DNA of 64,000 nt from Cellvibrio sp. pealriver (GCF_001183545.1 NZ_KQ236688.1:1207149-1271148); one strand, 5' to 3'. Positions 45,170 through 54,329 are shown, numbered from the stretch's first letter. The notes: generated by a model from the letters alone, not told the origin. Numbers and translations: made by a program.

Positions 45170-46695
45170 TGAACACAGAACAATTACTGCGTAAATTCGC
45201 CTATCCGATTGGAATATTATTCCCCTGGTTATTAACACCCTTTGCTTTTTTGGTGACCGACTCCCTTCCCAAGGCGAATGTTCCATTGTTGTATATCGTG
45301 ATGGTGGTTTTTATCGCCATCAATGTAACAGTAGAGCTGGCAATCATTAATGCACTGTCCAGTTTTTTTGCGTTCAGTTTCTTTTTTGCCGAACCTTATG
45401 GGTCAATTATGATTCATCAGGATGAAGACCTTCTGACAATCTCGCTGTTTTTGTTGACATCCGTCTTGGTGGGATACATGGCCACCAAGCATAAAAAAAA
45501 TGTCCAGAAAATTCGCATGCGCGAGTTTATGACGGATATCGAATTGGAATTGCTAGAGCGCCTCCCGAAAGCGATCGACACCAAAGATGTAATAGAAGCC
45601 TTGCGTGATGCGCTCAAGCCTTGGCGGGAACATTGTGTACTCATCACCCACGATGATAACTGGGCTACCCATCCGATGATTCGTCGGCTGACCAATTTAC
45701 GCAAAACCTATTTGGAAGAGTTGTTGGAATTACGCTTAACAGACGAAGTAATCAAAAAAATCCCCGAGCTTGAGCAAGAGCATGACGTTTACTTTTTATA
45801 TAGTTCGCGCCAGGTAATAGGTCTCTTGAGAATCGCCGCCGAAAATATCCCACATTTACCGCGCGACATTTTTTTATTGTTATTACACCAGGTCAATATT
45901 TCGTTGGAGCGTACCCGGCTAGCCGCTGATTTGGAAAAAGAAAAAATTGCCAAAGAAAATGAATTGTTGCGATCTTCACTTTTGTCTTCAGTGTCGCACG
46001 ATTTCCGCACCCCATTGACGACCATGATTGGCGCAACATCAACTGTGCTTGAGTTTGGCGAGCATCTGGATAAACAGCAGACAAAAGAGTTATTAAGTAC
46101 CGTATTGGAAGAAGCTGAGCGGTTGAATCGCTATACCCAAAACTTGCTCGATATGACCCGCCTTGGTTTTGGGCAGATGAAGCTGGAATGTGACTGGGTC
46201 AGCATAGAAGAGATTCTTGGGGTGGTAAAAAAACGTTTGCGGCCGCTCTTGATAAGAAATTATCTGACTGAGTCTATTAGCCCGGACATGCCTTCGCTGT
46301 ATGTACATGCGGCATTTTTGGAGCAGGCGATTTTTAATATTATCGATAACGCCATTAAGTTCTCCCCTCCTGATGCCAGCATTGATATCGAATGTACTAC
46401 AGAGAACAATAAAATTATTATCATGATTTGTGATCAGGGAACCGGAATCCCTGAAGATGAGCGTGAAAAAGTATTTGAGCGCTTTCATACCGCAGAAAAA
46501 GGAGATCGCCGTAAATCAGGTAGCGGCCTTGGTTTGACCATCTGTCGTGGAATGGTCGTTGCCCATGGGGGTAATGTCAGCATCCTGCCCAACCCCAAGC
46601 GGATCGGCAACAAGTATAATCCTGGGTGTTGCTTGCGTATCGAACTCCCTATTCACGAGCAAAATCCGCAGCAAATACCCAAAACAGAAGAATAA
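45169..46695 (+). CDS. KdpD-like membrane sensor histidine kinase lacking the KdpD/Usp input domains
   Basis: A 508-residue kinase. The N-terminal region (about 10-105) has four hydrophobic helices of the DUF4118 type found in the middle of KdpD. A GAF-like cytoplasmic domain follows (about 125-255), then HisKA with phospho-acceptor His277 in SSVSHDFRTPL and a HATPase domain with NIIDNAIKFS, DQGTGIP and GSGLGLTI. Full-length KdpD (894 residues in E. coli) has N-terminal KdpD and Usp-like domains that sense K+ and c-di-AMP or stress signals; these are absent here. It is coupled to trkH upstream and followed after 70 bases by its likely partner regulator, so it probably senses K+ need or turgor and controls trkH. 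Confidence 0.9.
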   Translation: MNTEQLLRKFAYPIGILFPWLLTPFAFLVTDSLPKANVPLLYIVMVVFIAINVTVELAIINALSSFFAFSFFFAEPYGSIMIHQDEDLLTISLFLLTSVLVGYMATKHKKNVQKIRMREFMTDIELELLERLPKAIDTKDVIEALRDALKPWREHCVLITHDDNWATHPMIRRLTNLRKTYLEELLELRLTDEVIKKIPELEQEHDVYFLYSSRQVIGLLRIAAENIPHLPRDIFLLLLHQVNISLERTRLAADLEKEKIAKENELLRSSLLSSVSHDFRTPLTTMIGATSTVLEFGEHLDKQQTKELLSTVLEEAERLNRYTQNLLDMTRLGFGQMKLECDWVSIEEILGVVKKRLRPLLIRNYLTESISPDMPSLYVHAAFLEQAIFNIIDNAIKFSPPDASIDIECTTENNKIIIMICDQGTGIPEDEREKVFERFHTAEKGDRRKSGSGLGLTICRGMVVAHGGNVSILPNPKRIGNKYNPGCCLRIELPIHEQNPQQIPKTEE

Positions 46696-46765
46696 ATATT
46701 TAACAGCGATATAACACTGGTGTCTGCACTGGATGGTTATACTCCCTCCCATAAACGGAGTCGCT

Positions 46766-47455
46766 ATGAGCAAAATCTTGATTATTGATGACGAACCCCA
46801 AATTCGTCGCTTCCTACAAATCGGTCTGACTGCACAAGGTTATGTTATCCGTGAGGCTGACAATGGCCGTCAGGGGCTGACTATCGCTGCAGAAGAATCA
46901 CCGGATCTGATCATTTTGGATATGGGCTTGCCTGATCTTGATGGCCAGGTCGTTCTGAAGAAATTGCGCGATTTTTTTCATCAACCTATCATCGTTTTAT
47001 CAGTGCGAAATCGTGAATCAGAAATTGTGCAAGCTCTTGACCAGGGCGCTAACGATTACGTGGTAAAACCATTTGGTATTCAGGAATTATTGGCGCGCAT
47101 TAGAGGCTTGATAAAAGCATTTGGGCCAAGCGTAGAAAGTGTGCACAAATTTCAGGATGAGCGTGTGCTGATTGATTTGCAGGAGCGCAAACTGGTTGTG
47201 GAAGGCGAAGTCGCAAAACTGTCGCGCAAAGAGTTTGAGTTGTTAAAGCGGCTCATTAATAACGCAGGCCGATTGGTAACCCAACAACAATTATTACGCG
47301 AAATTTGGGGCGGAACCCATGTAGAGGATACCCATTATTTGCGTATTTTTATTGCGCGCTTACGCACCAAGTTAGGTGATGATCCTTCCAACCCCCGCTA
47401 CATCGAAACAGAACCAGGTGTTGGTTATCGTTTTTTGCCCAGTGTTGAAAATTAA
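46766..47455 (+). CDS. kdpE: KdpE-like response regulator (OmpR family)
   Basis: A 229-residue regulator with a receiver domain (1-115; acidic pair in IIDDEPQIRR, phospho-acceptor Asp52 in LIILDMGLP, Lys101 in VVKPFG) and a C-terminal winged helix (about 130-225; SRKEFELLKRLINNAGR, LRIFIARLRTKLGDD, GVGYRF). The length and motif order match KdpE. The start ATG 46766 follows CGGAG; the frame reaches back to 46733. No kdpFABC genes are visible, so the most likely local target is trkH. The assignment to KdpE rather than another OmpR-type regulator rests on the neighbouring KdpD-like kinase and residue pattern. Confidence 0.88.
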   Translation: MSKILIIDDEPQIRRFLQIGLTAQGYVIREADNGRQGLTIAAEESPDLIILDMGLPDLDGQVVLKKLRDFFHQPIIVLSVRNRESEIVQALDQGANDYVVKPFGIQELLARIRGLIKAFGPSVESVHKFQDERVLIDLQERKLVVEGEVAKLSRKEFELLKRLINNAGRLVTQQQLLREIWGGTHVEDTHYLRIFIARLRTKLGDDPSNPRYIETEPGVGYRFLPSVEN

Positions 47456-47472
47456 TTCTCAAAAATAAAAAT

Positions 47473-47498
47473 GCTCGCGACCAAACGTGGCCGCGAGC
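47473..47498 (-). terminator. Terminator for the leftward beta-helix gene, shared region with kdpE end
   Basis: GCTCGCG (47473-47479) and CGCGAGC (47492-47498), extended by inner CCA/TGG pairing, form a strong hairpin. On the minus strand it is followed by ATTTTTATTTTTG, so it best terminates the leftward gene ending at 47593. On the plus strand there is no T-run. Confidence 0.65.
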
Positions 47499-47552
47499 GG
47501 TTGTAACTACATCCTGTACACACACATCTAAAGCTAAACACATCGACCAATC

Positions 47553-47584
47553 AAACACATTCTTTCACTTAAACACATTCTTTC
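47553..47584. repeat. Two direct copies of a 14-base sequence
   Basis: AAACACATTCTTTC occurs at 47553-47566 and 47571-47584, an 18-base period, and a partial AAACACAT lies just upstream at about 47537. It sits between the hairpin and the stop codon of the beta-helix gene. Significance is unknown. Confidence 0.7.
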
Positions 47585-47592
47585 GCTATTGG

Positions 47593-48597
47593 TTAACGAC
47601 AAATAGCACCTATATTTTCTACCAAACCAGATGTAGCCTCGCTAATGCATCCGTGTTTGTTGTTAATAAATTGCGCACCTACCAACATGTTATTAATACA
47701 TGATGCATCGTTTGCCAAAACTCCCATGCCACCTGAGCGCGAGATAACCACTCCGGTAAAGGTGTTTCCCGTTGCAGCAGTCGTTGGGTCTGTATTGACT
47801 TGCGCAAGGAAAATTCCGTGCTGTACGTTATCGCGGATATGCAAATTAGTGAATGAATTATCCAGCGAGTCACGCATGAAAATTCCTACTGTGCGATTAT
47901 CTGCAATGGTCACATCATAAAATTTATTGTTGTTAAATTTTATGTCAGTTGAAATACCGGCCGCTTTGTTTCCGTATAGATGAATACCTGAGAAGGTACT
48001 GTCTTCGGTTTCATATCCGGCAAGGCCATCAAACTCATTGTCATAAGATGTGTAATCACGAATGGTTAAGCGACGGCACCCAAGCTCGGTTACTAACCCT
48101 CCGGACATAGCGCCAAACACCGTCACCGATTGCACAGTGCAATCAACACAACGACGAATACTAATGCCGTTGTTGCGCAGTGGAAATTCGTTGCTGCAGG
48201 GGCCGCCCATGCATTCAGAGGTTTGGTTTGCGCGGTTGCCATCGATCATTAATTCTTTCACGCGAATATGGCGAACGGCTCGGCTGGGGATATTTTCCGT
48301 AGTGCCCATGACAATGACGGGAGCATTAATATTATTAGCAAGGCGCAATAAACTGGCGGGCCCCATGCCGCGCAAGCTAATATTGTTTCGGTCAATAACG
48401 ATAGGATGTGTACATACATAGGTTCCTGCAGACAGCACTACTTCGCCGCCTTCGGCAGGTAATTTATTGATGGCATTTTGAATTGCGGTACAGGTTTTTT
48501 CCTTGACGATTTCTGTTGCCGAAGCAAAAGTAGATACACACATCATCAACACGATCAGCAATGTCCATACAGCGTGTGTGCTAGGTTTCGTTTTCAT
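47593..48597 (-). CDS. Secreted right-handed beta-helix protein (pectate-lyase-like fold)
   Basis: A 334-residue exported protein. A signal peptide (MKTKPSTHAVWTLLIVLMM onward, cleavage after ASA) precedes a domain opening with TAIQNAINKLPAEGGEVVLSAGTY, the standard entry to pectate lyase 3-type parallel beta helices. Repeating Asn-rich coils (for example GISTDIKFNNNKFYDVTIADN) follow, as in polysaccharide lyases, C5-epimerases and phage tailspikes. Six or more Cys residues suggest disulfides. No catalytic set can be assigned, so the substrate is open: pectin, alginate or another polyuronide. The start is ATG 48597, seven codons inside the open frame, with GAGG upstream on the minus strand. 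Confidence 0.8.
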   Translation of the reverse strand: MKTKPSTHAVWTLLIVLMMCVSTFASATEIVKEKTCTAIQNAINKLPAEGGEVVLSAGTYVCTHPIVIDRNNISLRGMGPASLLRLANNINAPVIVMGTTENIPSRAVRHIRVKELMIDGNRANQTSECMGGPCSNEFPLRNNGISIRRCVDCTVQSVTVFGAMSGGLVTELGCRRLTIRDYTSYDNEFDGLAGYETEDSTFSGIHLYGNKAAGISTDIKFNNNKFYDVTIADNRTVGIFMRDSLDNSFTNLHIRDNVQHGIFLAQVNTDPTTAATGNTFTGVVISRSGGMGVLANDASCINNMLVGAQFINNKHGCISEATSGLVENIGAICR

Positions 48598-48751
48598 AGC
48601 AGCCTCACTTGAACACAAGAATCAATCTTGCATACTTGAAGCCTAGCTCTAAAAAAATCATCAACAATGAAAAAAGCGTCTTTAGCCAAAAAAAATCTAA
48701 TTTATATAACTGACCAAATTGGCGGCCATATAGAGTGTGTATTCCAGAAAC

Positions 48752-48778
48752 ACAAAAGGAGCCAAAGGCTCCTTTTGT
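48752..48778. terminator. Hairpin terminator for the leftward small membrane protein gene
   Basis: A 12-base perfect inverted repeat, ACAAAAGGAGCC (48752-48763) and GGCTCCTTTTGT (48767-48778), with a three-base loop. It sits 28 bases past the stop of the gene at 48806 and could act on either strand. Confidence 0.7.
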
Positions 48779-48805
48779 CACACTGCAGTTTTATAAACTG
48801 AGTCA

Positions 48806-49171
48806 CTACTCTGCTTTAGGCATAAGCGGGTTACAGTTTTTAATGGTTACTCTGCCCTCCAGCAAATTGCCTTTGGAGTACTCACTGAAAATGCAGGTGT
48901 TATTTTCCGGGTTGTAATTTTCAATCCACAGGTTGTCATCTTTCCAGGTTGCCTGAATGTGCATTTGGCCTTTGGGAACCTCAATAGACATAACACCGCC
49001 GTAGTTTTTGACAAAGTGTTGCTCGTAATGGAAAAAGTACATCAACCATCCAATCAACAGCACTGCCAAGCCACCTATCAACCCTGCTTTCCAGCGCAGA
49101 TAGCGGCCAACACCCCAAAACACAAATACGGCAACACTGATAACAGCAATCCAGTACAGATATGTAATCAC
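48806..49171 (-). CDS. Small membrane protein, unknown function
   Basis: 121 residues with two hydrophobic helices (about 5-22 and 30-47) followed by a soluble C-terminal domain of about 70 residues containing two Cys (NNTCIF, IKNCNPL) that could form a disulfide if it faces the periplasm. I do not recognise a family. It lies 24 bases after the cyclophilin gene on the same strand, so the two may be co-transcribed. Confidence 0.65.
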   Translation of the reverse strand: MITYLYWIAVISVAVFVFWGVGRYLRWKAGLIGGLAVLLIGWLMYFFHYEQHFVKNYGGVMSIEVPKGQMHIQATWKDDNLWIENYNPENNTCIFSEYSKGNLLEGRVTIKNCNPLMPKAE

Positions 49172-49195
49172 AAGCCTTCCCTCACGGTCGTTGAA

Positions 49196-50029
49196 TTAGC
49201 CCTTATTCAACAGGCTTTTGCGCCCCAGTGCAACCAAGCCGAGTGCCAATAAGCTGAGCAAGCCCAGGCTGCCACTGCCGCCATCGTCTTTGTCGTCTTT
49301 TTGGTTGATCAAGGTATTTTTGGCTGGATTCAAGCTTGATGCAGTATCAGGATCGGCATTCAGTACGACAATGTTTTCAATCAAGGCCAGATTGGCACCA
49401 GTGACAGGTTTGTTGGCTACCTGATCTGCTGCCGAATAATCGCGCAGAGGGAAACCCTCAAATATGCCTACATTGAAGCGGCTAAGCGCTGCAATCGCAT
49501 CCACTACTACCATTCCTTCACCCACTACTTGACCGAAGACGCTAAAGCCGCCGTTGTTAGTGTCCAGCACATAACCATGGCTTTTGTCGGTCGCATTTTT
49601 ATCATTGAGGTTGATAAACCACTGGTTGGTGGCAGAGTTGGGGTTGCCACCTAATTTTGCCATGGCAATAGTGCCGCGCAGGTTTGAATAAACGGGTTCG
49701 TTTTCAACTGCCGCATTTTGGGATACTGCCACTAATGGCAGCTCACCGTTGAACTTATATCCGCCGCCTTGAATAACAAAATCTTTCACCGAGCGATGCA
49801 CGATGGTGTTTTTGTATGCTTCGGCATTCACGTACGCCAGGAAGTTGGCAACGGTTTTAGGAGTCGTTTTATCAAACAGATTAACTTCAAAATCGCCCAA
49901 TACAGTTTGGAACTGGACAGTAGTGGCGCTTGCCGCTTGAGTCATGAACAGGCCTGCACTCAGGCACGCGACCGATAAAGTACTTTTGAGCCAGCTGGCT
50001 GGATTGGCAACATTGAATGAAGAACGCAT
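49196..50029 (-). CDS. Secreted cyclophilin-type peptidyl-prolyl isomerase with GlyGly-CTERM tail
   Basis: A 277-residue exported protein. The signal peptide (cleavage near QAASA) precedes a cyclophilin domain (about 45-215) with FQTVLGDFEVNLFDKTTPKTV, NTIVHRSVKDFVIQGGGY, GTIAMAKLGG and SVFGQVVGEGM. The C-terminus has a Gly/Ser spacer (DDGGSGSLG), one hydrophobic helix and RK, the pattern of GlyGly-CTERM sorting signals that rhombosortase cleaves. It should therefore be processed and held at, or released from, the cell surface. Ordinary periplasmic PpiA (about 190 residues) lacks such a tail. The start is ATG 50029; the frame reaches back to 50053. Confidence 0.85.
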   Translation of the reverse strand: MRSSFNVANPASWLKSTLSVACLSAGLFMTQAASATTVQFQTVLGDFEVNLFDKTTPKTVANFLAYVNAEAYKNTIVHRSVKDFVIQGGGYKFNGELPLVAVSQNAAVENEPVYSNLRGTIAMAKLGGNPNSATNQWFINLNDKNATDKSHGYVLDTNNGGFSVFGQVVGEGMVVVDAIAALSRFNVGIFEGFPLRDYSAADQVANKPVTGANLALIENIVVLNADPDTASSLNPAKNTLINQKDDKDDGGSGSLGLLSLLALGLVALGRKSLLNKG

Positions 50030-50190
50030 GGTCGATAAACCTCTAATTATCAATTAACTGGCACAAGCGAATGCGATTGTTGCCATGAAAAAAACCTTCA
50101 AGCCCAAGGGCTGTGGAATCTTATCCTGACTCCCCTTACCTAAACACCTGAAATTTGTTGGATTTTGTAATACGCACCGGATTTATGACG

Positions 50191-51168
50191 CTAATCCTCG
50201 TCACCTGATTTTTTCCAATGGCCATTCGCTTGGGGTTTGACTTCATAACGAGCCCATTGGCGAAATTCTGCGCGAAGGCAAATGCCCGTGGCGTAGCCGC
50301 CGTCTCCAGCGACAACTTTATATATCACCTGGTCTTTACTGGCATCGGTGCTGTTGGCGGCGTCTACGACCTGACGGACACTCCACAAGTTCCCCAGCTT
50401 GCCATTGCTGTAGTAATGCCCGGCAACAATTTGTTCAGGGTGGGTGATATTTTTCTCCGCATGTTGTTTTGCTAACTCCAACAATTGGGTCAGGTTTTCG
50501 GCAGTAATATCGACATAAGAGTTAAGTTGCTCCATCGCCGCAGAAAAATCTTCCTGGGTTAGTTCAAACTGCCGCTCGGCGGCAACAGCGGGTTTGGCAA
50601 TTTTCCGCCGCACAAGGTGTGCGGGATAACGCCGCCAGGGGAAAAATGCATTGAATAAAATGGCGACAAGCATGATCCACAGAACGTTAGTCAGGATCGG
50701 AAATACCAGATACCAATAGTCGAGCCGGTAGATTTCGGCCCCACCAATAACGGCAGCCAGAGCGGTCGCCCCACCCGGAGGGTGCATAGAGCGCGTGTAA
50801 TGCATAAGGCCGACGGCAAGACCCACCGCCAGTGCGGGTGTCCAGGTTTGGTCGGGGAATAATTGCTGGCAGCTGACCCCGATAAATGCCGACAGCAAAT
50901 GCCCTCCAATCACCGCCCAGGGTTGCGATAGCGCACCTTGAGGTACTGCAAAAAGCAGAACTGCCGTGGCTCCCATTGAGGTGACCATCAATAAGGTTCC
51001 TGCGGTATGCATAAAGCCGTCGGGAAAGCACCAGCGGGCACCCCAATAAACAGCCAAAATGCCCAGGAACGCGCCCACCGCCGAGATCATTTTCTCGCTA
51101 TGGCTAGTGGTGTTGCGCTCTATCCCGAAGAGTAAGCGGGTCTCATGCAGCCAATGTTTGAATGACAT
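50191..51168 (-). CDS. HPP-family membrane protein
   Basis: 325 residues. The N-terminal half (about 35-200) has several hydrophobic helices and the diagnostic HPPGGATAL motif in MHYTRSMHPPGGATALAA. The C-terminal half (about 205-325) is soluble and contains a helical segment (QLNSYVDITAENLTQLLELA) and a beta-rich tail. HPP proteins are little studied; some plant and cyanobacterial members transport nitrite. The start is ATG 51168 with AGAGAG upstream; the frame extends to 51243. It is divergent from the copper operon, and its promoter lies opposite the CueR-type site. No proof of a copper link. Confidence 0.82.
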   Translation of the reverse strand: MSFKHWLHETRLLFGIERNTTSHSEKMISAVGAFLGILAVYWGARWCFPDGFMHTAGTLLMVTSMGATAVLLFAVPQGALSQPWAVIGGHLLSAFIGVSCQQLFPDQTWTPALAVGLAVGLMHYTRSMHPPGGATALAAVIGGAEIYRLDYWYLVFPILTNVLWIMLVAILFNAFFPWRRYPAHLVRRKIAKPAVAAERQFELTQEDFSAAMEQLNSYVDITAENLTQLLELAKQHAEKNITHPEQIVAGHYYSNGKLGNLWSVRQVVDAANSTDASKDQVIYKVVAGDGGYATGICLRAEFRQWARYEVKPQANGHWKKSGDED

Positions 51169-51259
51169 AACTCTCTTTACGCATCCTTTAAGCACCATAA
51201 AAGTGCGAAATCCTAGTGACTTAGGCCGCACCGTGCAAATCAAAACACCGTATTTTTTC

Positions 51260-51290
51260 TTGACCTTACCACGATGGTAACGCTTAACCT
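51260..51290 (+). promoter_or_regulatory. CueR-type promoter and operator of the copper operon
   Basis: TTGACC (51260-51265) and TAACCT (51285-51290) are 19 bases apart, the long spacing typical of MerR-family promoters; E. coli copA has the same two hexamers at the same distance. The spacer holds a perfect dyad TTACC-ACGAT-GGTAA (51266-51280). It lies 55 bases before the chaperone gene. Copper-bound regulator should untwist this promoter to activate it. Confidence 0.88.
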
Positions 51291-51344
51291 TGGTTTATCT
51301 TGATCAATCCAAGCGTTTACCAAACCCGTACCGGAGAGTTCATC

Positions 51345-51542
51345 ATGTATAAATTTATCGTTACAACTATGACCTGTGGTGGTTGTGCAGCGGCTATTAC
51401 CCGCGCAATCCTGGGGGTTGATGCATCGGCAAGCGTAAAGGCAACACCGGCTAATCATTCAGTGGAAATAGAAAGCCGTTTGAGCCAAGGTGAAATTCTG
51501 GCGTTATTGGACGATGCTGGTTATCCCGCTCAACCGGTTTAA
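51345..51542 (+). CDS. copZ: Copper chaperone, CopZ-like HMA protein
   Basis: A 65-residue single heavy-metal-associated domain with the Cu(I) motif MTCGGC near the N-terminus and a ferredoxin-like pattern (ending DAGYPAQPV). It should carry Cu(I) in the cytoplasm to CopA or to the regulator. The start is ATG 51345 with GGAGAG upstream; the frame reaches back to 51300. First gene downstream of the CueR-type promoter, nine bases before copA. Confidence 0.88.
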   Translation: MYKFIVTTMTCGGCAAAITRAILGVDASASVKATPANHSVEIESRLSQGEILALLDDAGYPAQPV

Positions 51543-51551
51543 GAGGTGATG

Positions 51552-53858
51552 ATGAAACATCATAGCGAAATCGATCTGGCGATTGAGGGGATGACCTGCG
51601 CATCCTGTGTTGCTCATGTTGAACGCGCGCTGGCCAAGGTTGATGGGGTTGAATCGGTTAGCGTCAATTTGACGACTGAGCGTGCGCATTTGAATCTGGC
51701 GAAAGCTGTGGCCAGTGAAGTGCTTATCCAAAAGGTTCAACAGGCGGGTTACAGCGCGCAGCTGATCGACCGCCAGCAGGCTTCCGATCGCACAGACTCC
51801 GCAGCCAAACACGAACAGGAGCGGCTTGCCCTCAAACAACAATTCCAGTTGAGCCTTGCGCTGACCTTGCCCGTGTTTTTATTGGAGATGGGCAGCCATG
51901 TCATACCTGCATTCCACCATTGGTTAATGGCCAATCTCGGCTGGTGGAATTGGTTGATACAGGCGGTTTTGACAACGCTGGTGATGTTCGGCCCCGGTAG
52001 GATGTTTTATTACAAAGGCCTGCCCGCCCTCGCCCGCTTTACACCTGATATGAATTCACTGGTTGCCTTAGGCAGCCTTGCCGCGTGGATGTATTCGTTA
52101 GTCGCTACCTTCGCCCCCGCGGCCTTACCCGCTGGCACCGTCAACGTGTATTACGAAGCAGCGGCAGTCATCGTCACACTCATCTTGCTCGGGCGCTTGA
52201 TGGAAGCTAATGCACGTGGCCGTACCAGCGATGCAATCGCCCAATTGGTAAAACTCCAACCGCAAACCGCAACCCGCGTACAGAATGGCAAAACCGATAT
52301 CGTTGAACTTGCCATTATCCAACCGGGCGAATACTTGCTGGTTCGCCCCGGAGAGCGGGTTCCATTGGATGGCGAGCTTGTGGAAGGCAGTTCTTTTATC
52401 GACGAATCCATGATGACCGGCGAACCTATTCCGGTGAAAAAATCCGTGGGCGACGAAGTGATCGGCGGCACGCTCAATACCACCGGCTCGTTTACCTATA
52501 AAGTCACGCGCACCGGTAAAGACACCTTACTCGCGCGCATTATTGATTTGGTTGAAAATGCCCAAAGCGGCAAATTACCCATACAAGCCTTGGTCGATAA
52601 AATTACCGGCTGGTTCGTGCCAGTAGTGATTGCGATTGCAGTAATCACCTTCATCCTCTGGTTTATCTTTGGGCCTGAACCTTCGCTGGGTTTTGCATTG
52701 GTTAATGCGGTAGCGGTGTTGATTATTGCCTGTCCCTGCGCAATGGGATTAGCGACACCCACCTCCATCATGGTGGGAACAGGCCGTGCAGCGACGATGG
52801 GATTGTTATTCCGCCGCGGCAGTGCACTGCAAGGCCTTGCCGACATCAAAACCATTGCGTTTGATAAAACCGGCACCTTAACCATAGGCAAACCACAACT
52901 GACCGATTTTGAAGTCGCGCCAGGTTTTGACAAAAACCAATTATTGTCGCTTGCACTCGCCGCCGAACAGCGCTCTGAACACCCGATTGCCCACGCGTTA
53001 ATTGACGCTGCACAGCAGTTGAATATTACGGCGGGTGAAGTGGAAATGTTTGAAGCTATTTCCGGTTCCGGTTTACGTGCGCGCATTTCCGGCCATGCAA
53101 TTTTGATTGGCGCGGATCGGCTATTTACACAACAAGTCGCACAACAAGCTACACAACAAAAAATCGATATCACACTGTTTTCGGCTGTAGCAGAAAAACT
53201 TGCCGATGAAGGCAAAACCCCCATTTACATGGCCGTAGATAACCAGATTGCCGCAGTGATGGCATTGGCCGACACTATCAAACCCGACGCTGTTGAATCA
53301 TTAACAGCACTGCATGAATTAGGTTTTAATATTGCGATGATTACCGGCGACAACCAGCGCACCGCGAATGCAATCGCAAAAAAATTGGGGATCGATACCG
53401 TTATTGCTGAAGTGTTGCCCGAACAAAAAGTGGATGCAGTAAAACAATTGCGCACTGAACATGGCAGCATTGCGTTTGTGGGTGATGGTATTAACGATGC
53501 ACCAGCCCTTGCAGAAGCTGATTTGGGTTTGGCAATTGGTACCGGAACTGATATCGCTATTGAAAGTGCGGATCTGGTATTAGTGAGTGGCGATTTGCAG
53601 GGAGTGCCCAAAAGTATTGGGCTGGCGCGCGCGACTATGCGTAACATCAAGCAAAATTTATTTTGGGCATTTGCGTATAACGCAGCACTGATTCCGTTAG
53701 CGGCAGGCGTGGCTTATCCGTTGTGGGGCGTATTGTTATCCCCCATGTTGGCTGCTGGTGCTATGGCACTATCGAGCGTATTTGTTGTCACCAATGCATT
53801 GCGGTTGCGTCGCTGGCAAGCTCCGCATATCGTTATGAAAAAAACAGGCCTGTCATGA
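51552..53858 (+). CDS. copA: Cu(I)-exporting P1B-type ATPase CopA
   Basis: A 768-residue P-type ATPase that pumps Cu(I) to the periplasm. One N-terminal HMA domain carries GMTCASC (E. coli CopA has two). Eight transmembrane helices follow, with CPC in [13 protein letters not shown], phosphorylation motif DKTGTLT, actuator MTGEP, the SEHP motif and [10 protein letters not shown]. Near the end, the helix-7/8 motifs [11 protein letters not shown] and [15 protein letters not shown] define the P1B-1 copper subgroup. AAGAGG precedes the ATG at 51552; ATG 51549 is an alternative. Its stop overlaps the next start by four bases (ATGA). Confidence 0.95.
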   Translation: MKHHSEIDLAIEGMTCASCVAHVERALAKVDGVESVSVNLTTERAHLNLAKAVASEVLIQKVQQAGYSAQLIDRQQASDRTDSAAKHEQERLALKQQFQLSLALTLPVFLLEMGSHVIPAFHHWLMANLGWWNWLIQAVLTTLVMFGPGRMFYYKGLPALARFTPDMNSLVALGSLAAWMYSLVATFAPAALPAGTVNVYYEAAAVIVTLILLGRLMEANARGRTSDAIAQLVKLQPQTATRVQNGKTDIVELAIIQPGEYLLVRPGERVPLDGELVEGSSFIDESMMTGEPIPVKKSVGDEVIGGTLNTTGSFTYKVTRTGKDTLLARIIDLVENAQSGKLPIQALVDKITGWFVPVVIAIAVITFILWFIFGPEPSLGFALVNAVAVLIIACPCAMGLATPTSIMVGTGRAATMGLLFRRGSALQGLADIKTIAFDKTGTLTIGKPQLTDFEVAPGFDKNQLLSLALAAEQRSEHPIAHALIDAAQQLNITAGEVEMFEAISGSGLRARISGHAILIGADRLFTQQVAQQATQQKIDITLFSAVAEKLADEGKTPIYMAVDNQIAAVMALADTIKPDAVESLTALHELGFNIAMITGDNQRTANAIAKKLGIDTVIAEVLPEQKVDAVKQLRTEHGSIAFVGDGINDAPALAEADLGLAIGTGTDIAIESADLVLVSGDLQGVPKSIGLARATMRNIKQNLFWAFAYNAALIPLAAGVAYPLWGVLLSPMLAAGAMALSSVFVVTNALRLRRWQAPHIVMKKTGLS

Positions 53859-54322
53859 ATAAACGTGCACAAAAACCAACTCTGGAATTAGCCGATGCCC
53901 ATGCACTGGGTTTGCACAGTATCGGCGAGGCGGCCAAATTAACGGGCCTGAGCACCAAAATGATCCGTCATTACGAATCATTGGGGTTGGTCAGTCCGAC
54001 GGATCGCACCTATGCAAATTATCGGGTTTATCAAACACGTGATATTCATTTGCTGCGTTTTATCAAAAGCGCGCGTGAGCTGGGTTTTTCAATGAAACAA
54101 ATTGCCGTGCTGACGAGTCTCTGGCAAAACTCTGGCCGCAGCAGTGCTGAAGTTAAAAAATTGGCATTGGAACATATTCAGGAGATGGACGAGCGCATCC
54201 AGTCATTACAACAAATGCGCAACGCATTAAATGATTTGGCGGGTCGTTGCCACGGCGATGATAAACCCGATTGCCCAATCCTTGATGCAATTGCTTGTAA
54301 TACATGCCACGGGGATCAATAA
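53855..54322 (+). CDS. cueR: CueR-like copper-responsive MerR-family regulator
   Basis: A 155-residue activator. An N-terminal extension of about 20 residues precedes the MerR winged helix ([25 protein letters not shown], read as two shorter motifs [12 protein letters not shown] and [11 protein letters not shown]) and the long dimerisation helix. The metal loop has Cys-x7-Cys (CHGDDKPDC), which is the CueR Cu(I) site. Two more Cys (CNTC) lie at the C-terminus. It overlaps copA by four bases, so it should be made from the promoter at 51260 and control itself together with copZ and copA. E. coli cueR is by contrast divergent from copA. Confidence 0.92.
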   Translation: MNKRAQKPTLELADAHALGLHSIGEAAKLTGLSTKMIRHYESLGLVSPTDRTYANYRVYQTRDIHLLRFIKSARELGFSMKQIAVLTSLWQNSGRSSAEVKKLALEHIQEMDERIQSLQQMRNALNDLAGRCHGDDKPDCPILDAIACNTCHGDQ

Positions 54323-54329
54323 TCGCATT

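Noticed and set aside
43718..47455. A Kdp potassium ATPase operon
   Set aside because: The kinase and regulator are Kdp-like, but no kdpF, kdpA, kdpB or kdpC frame exists nearby; the transporter is TrkH.
47553..47584. Possible CRISPR-like repeat
   Set aside because: Only two 14-base copies with a four-base gap; no array structure and no cas genes.
52496..53224. Long leftward open frame (242 codons) inside copA
   Set aside because: It lies antisense to the fully conserved catalytic core of copA, and its product is Ser/Ala/Thr-rich without a recognisable domain; a shadow frame.
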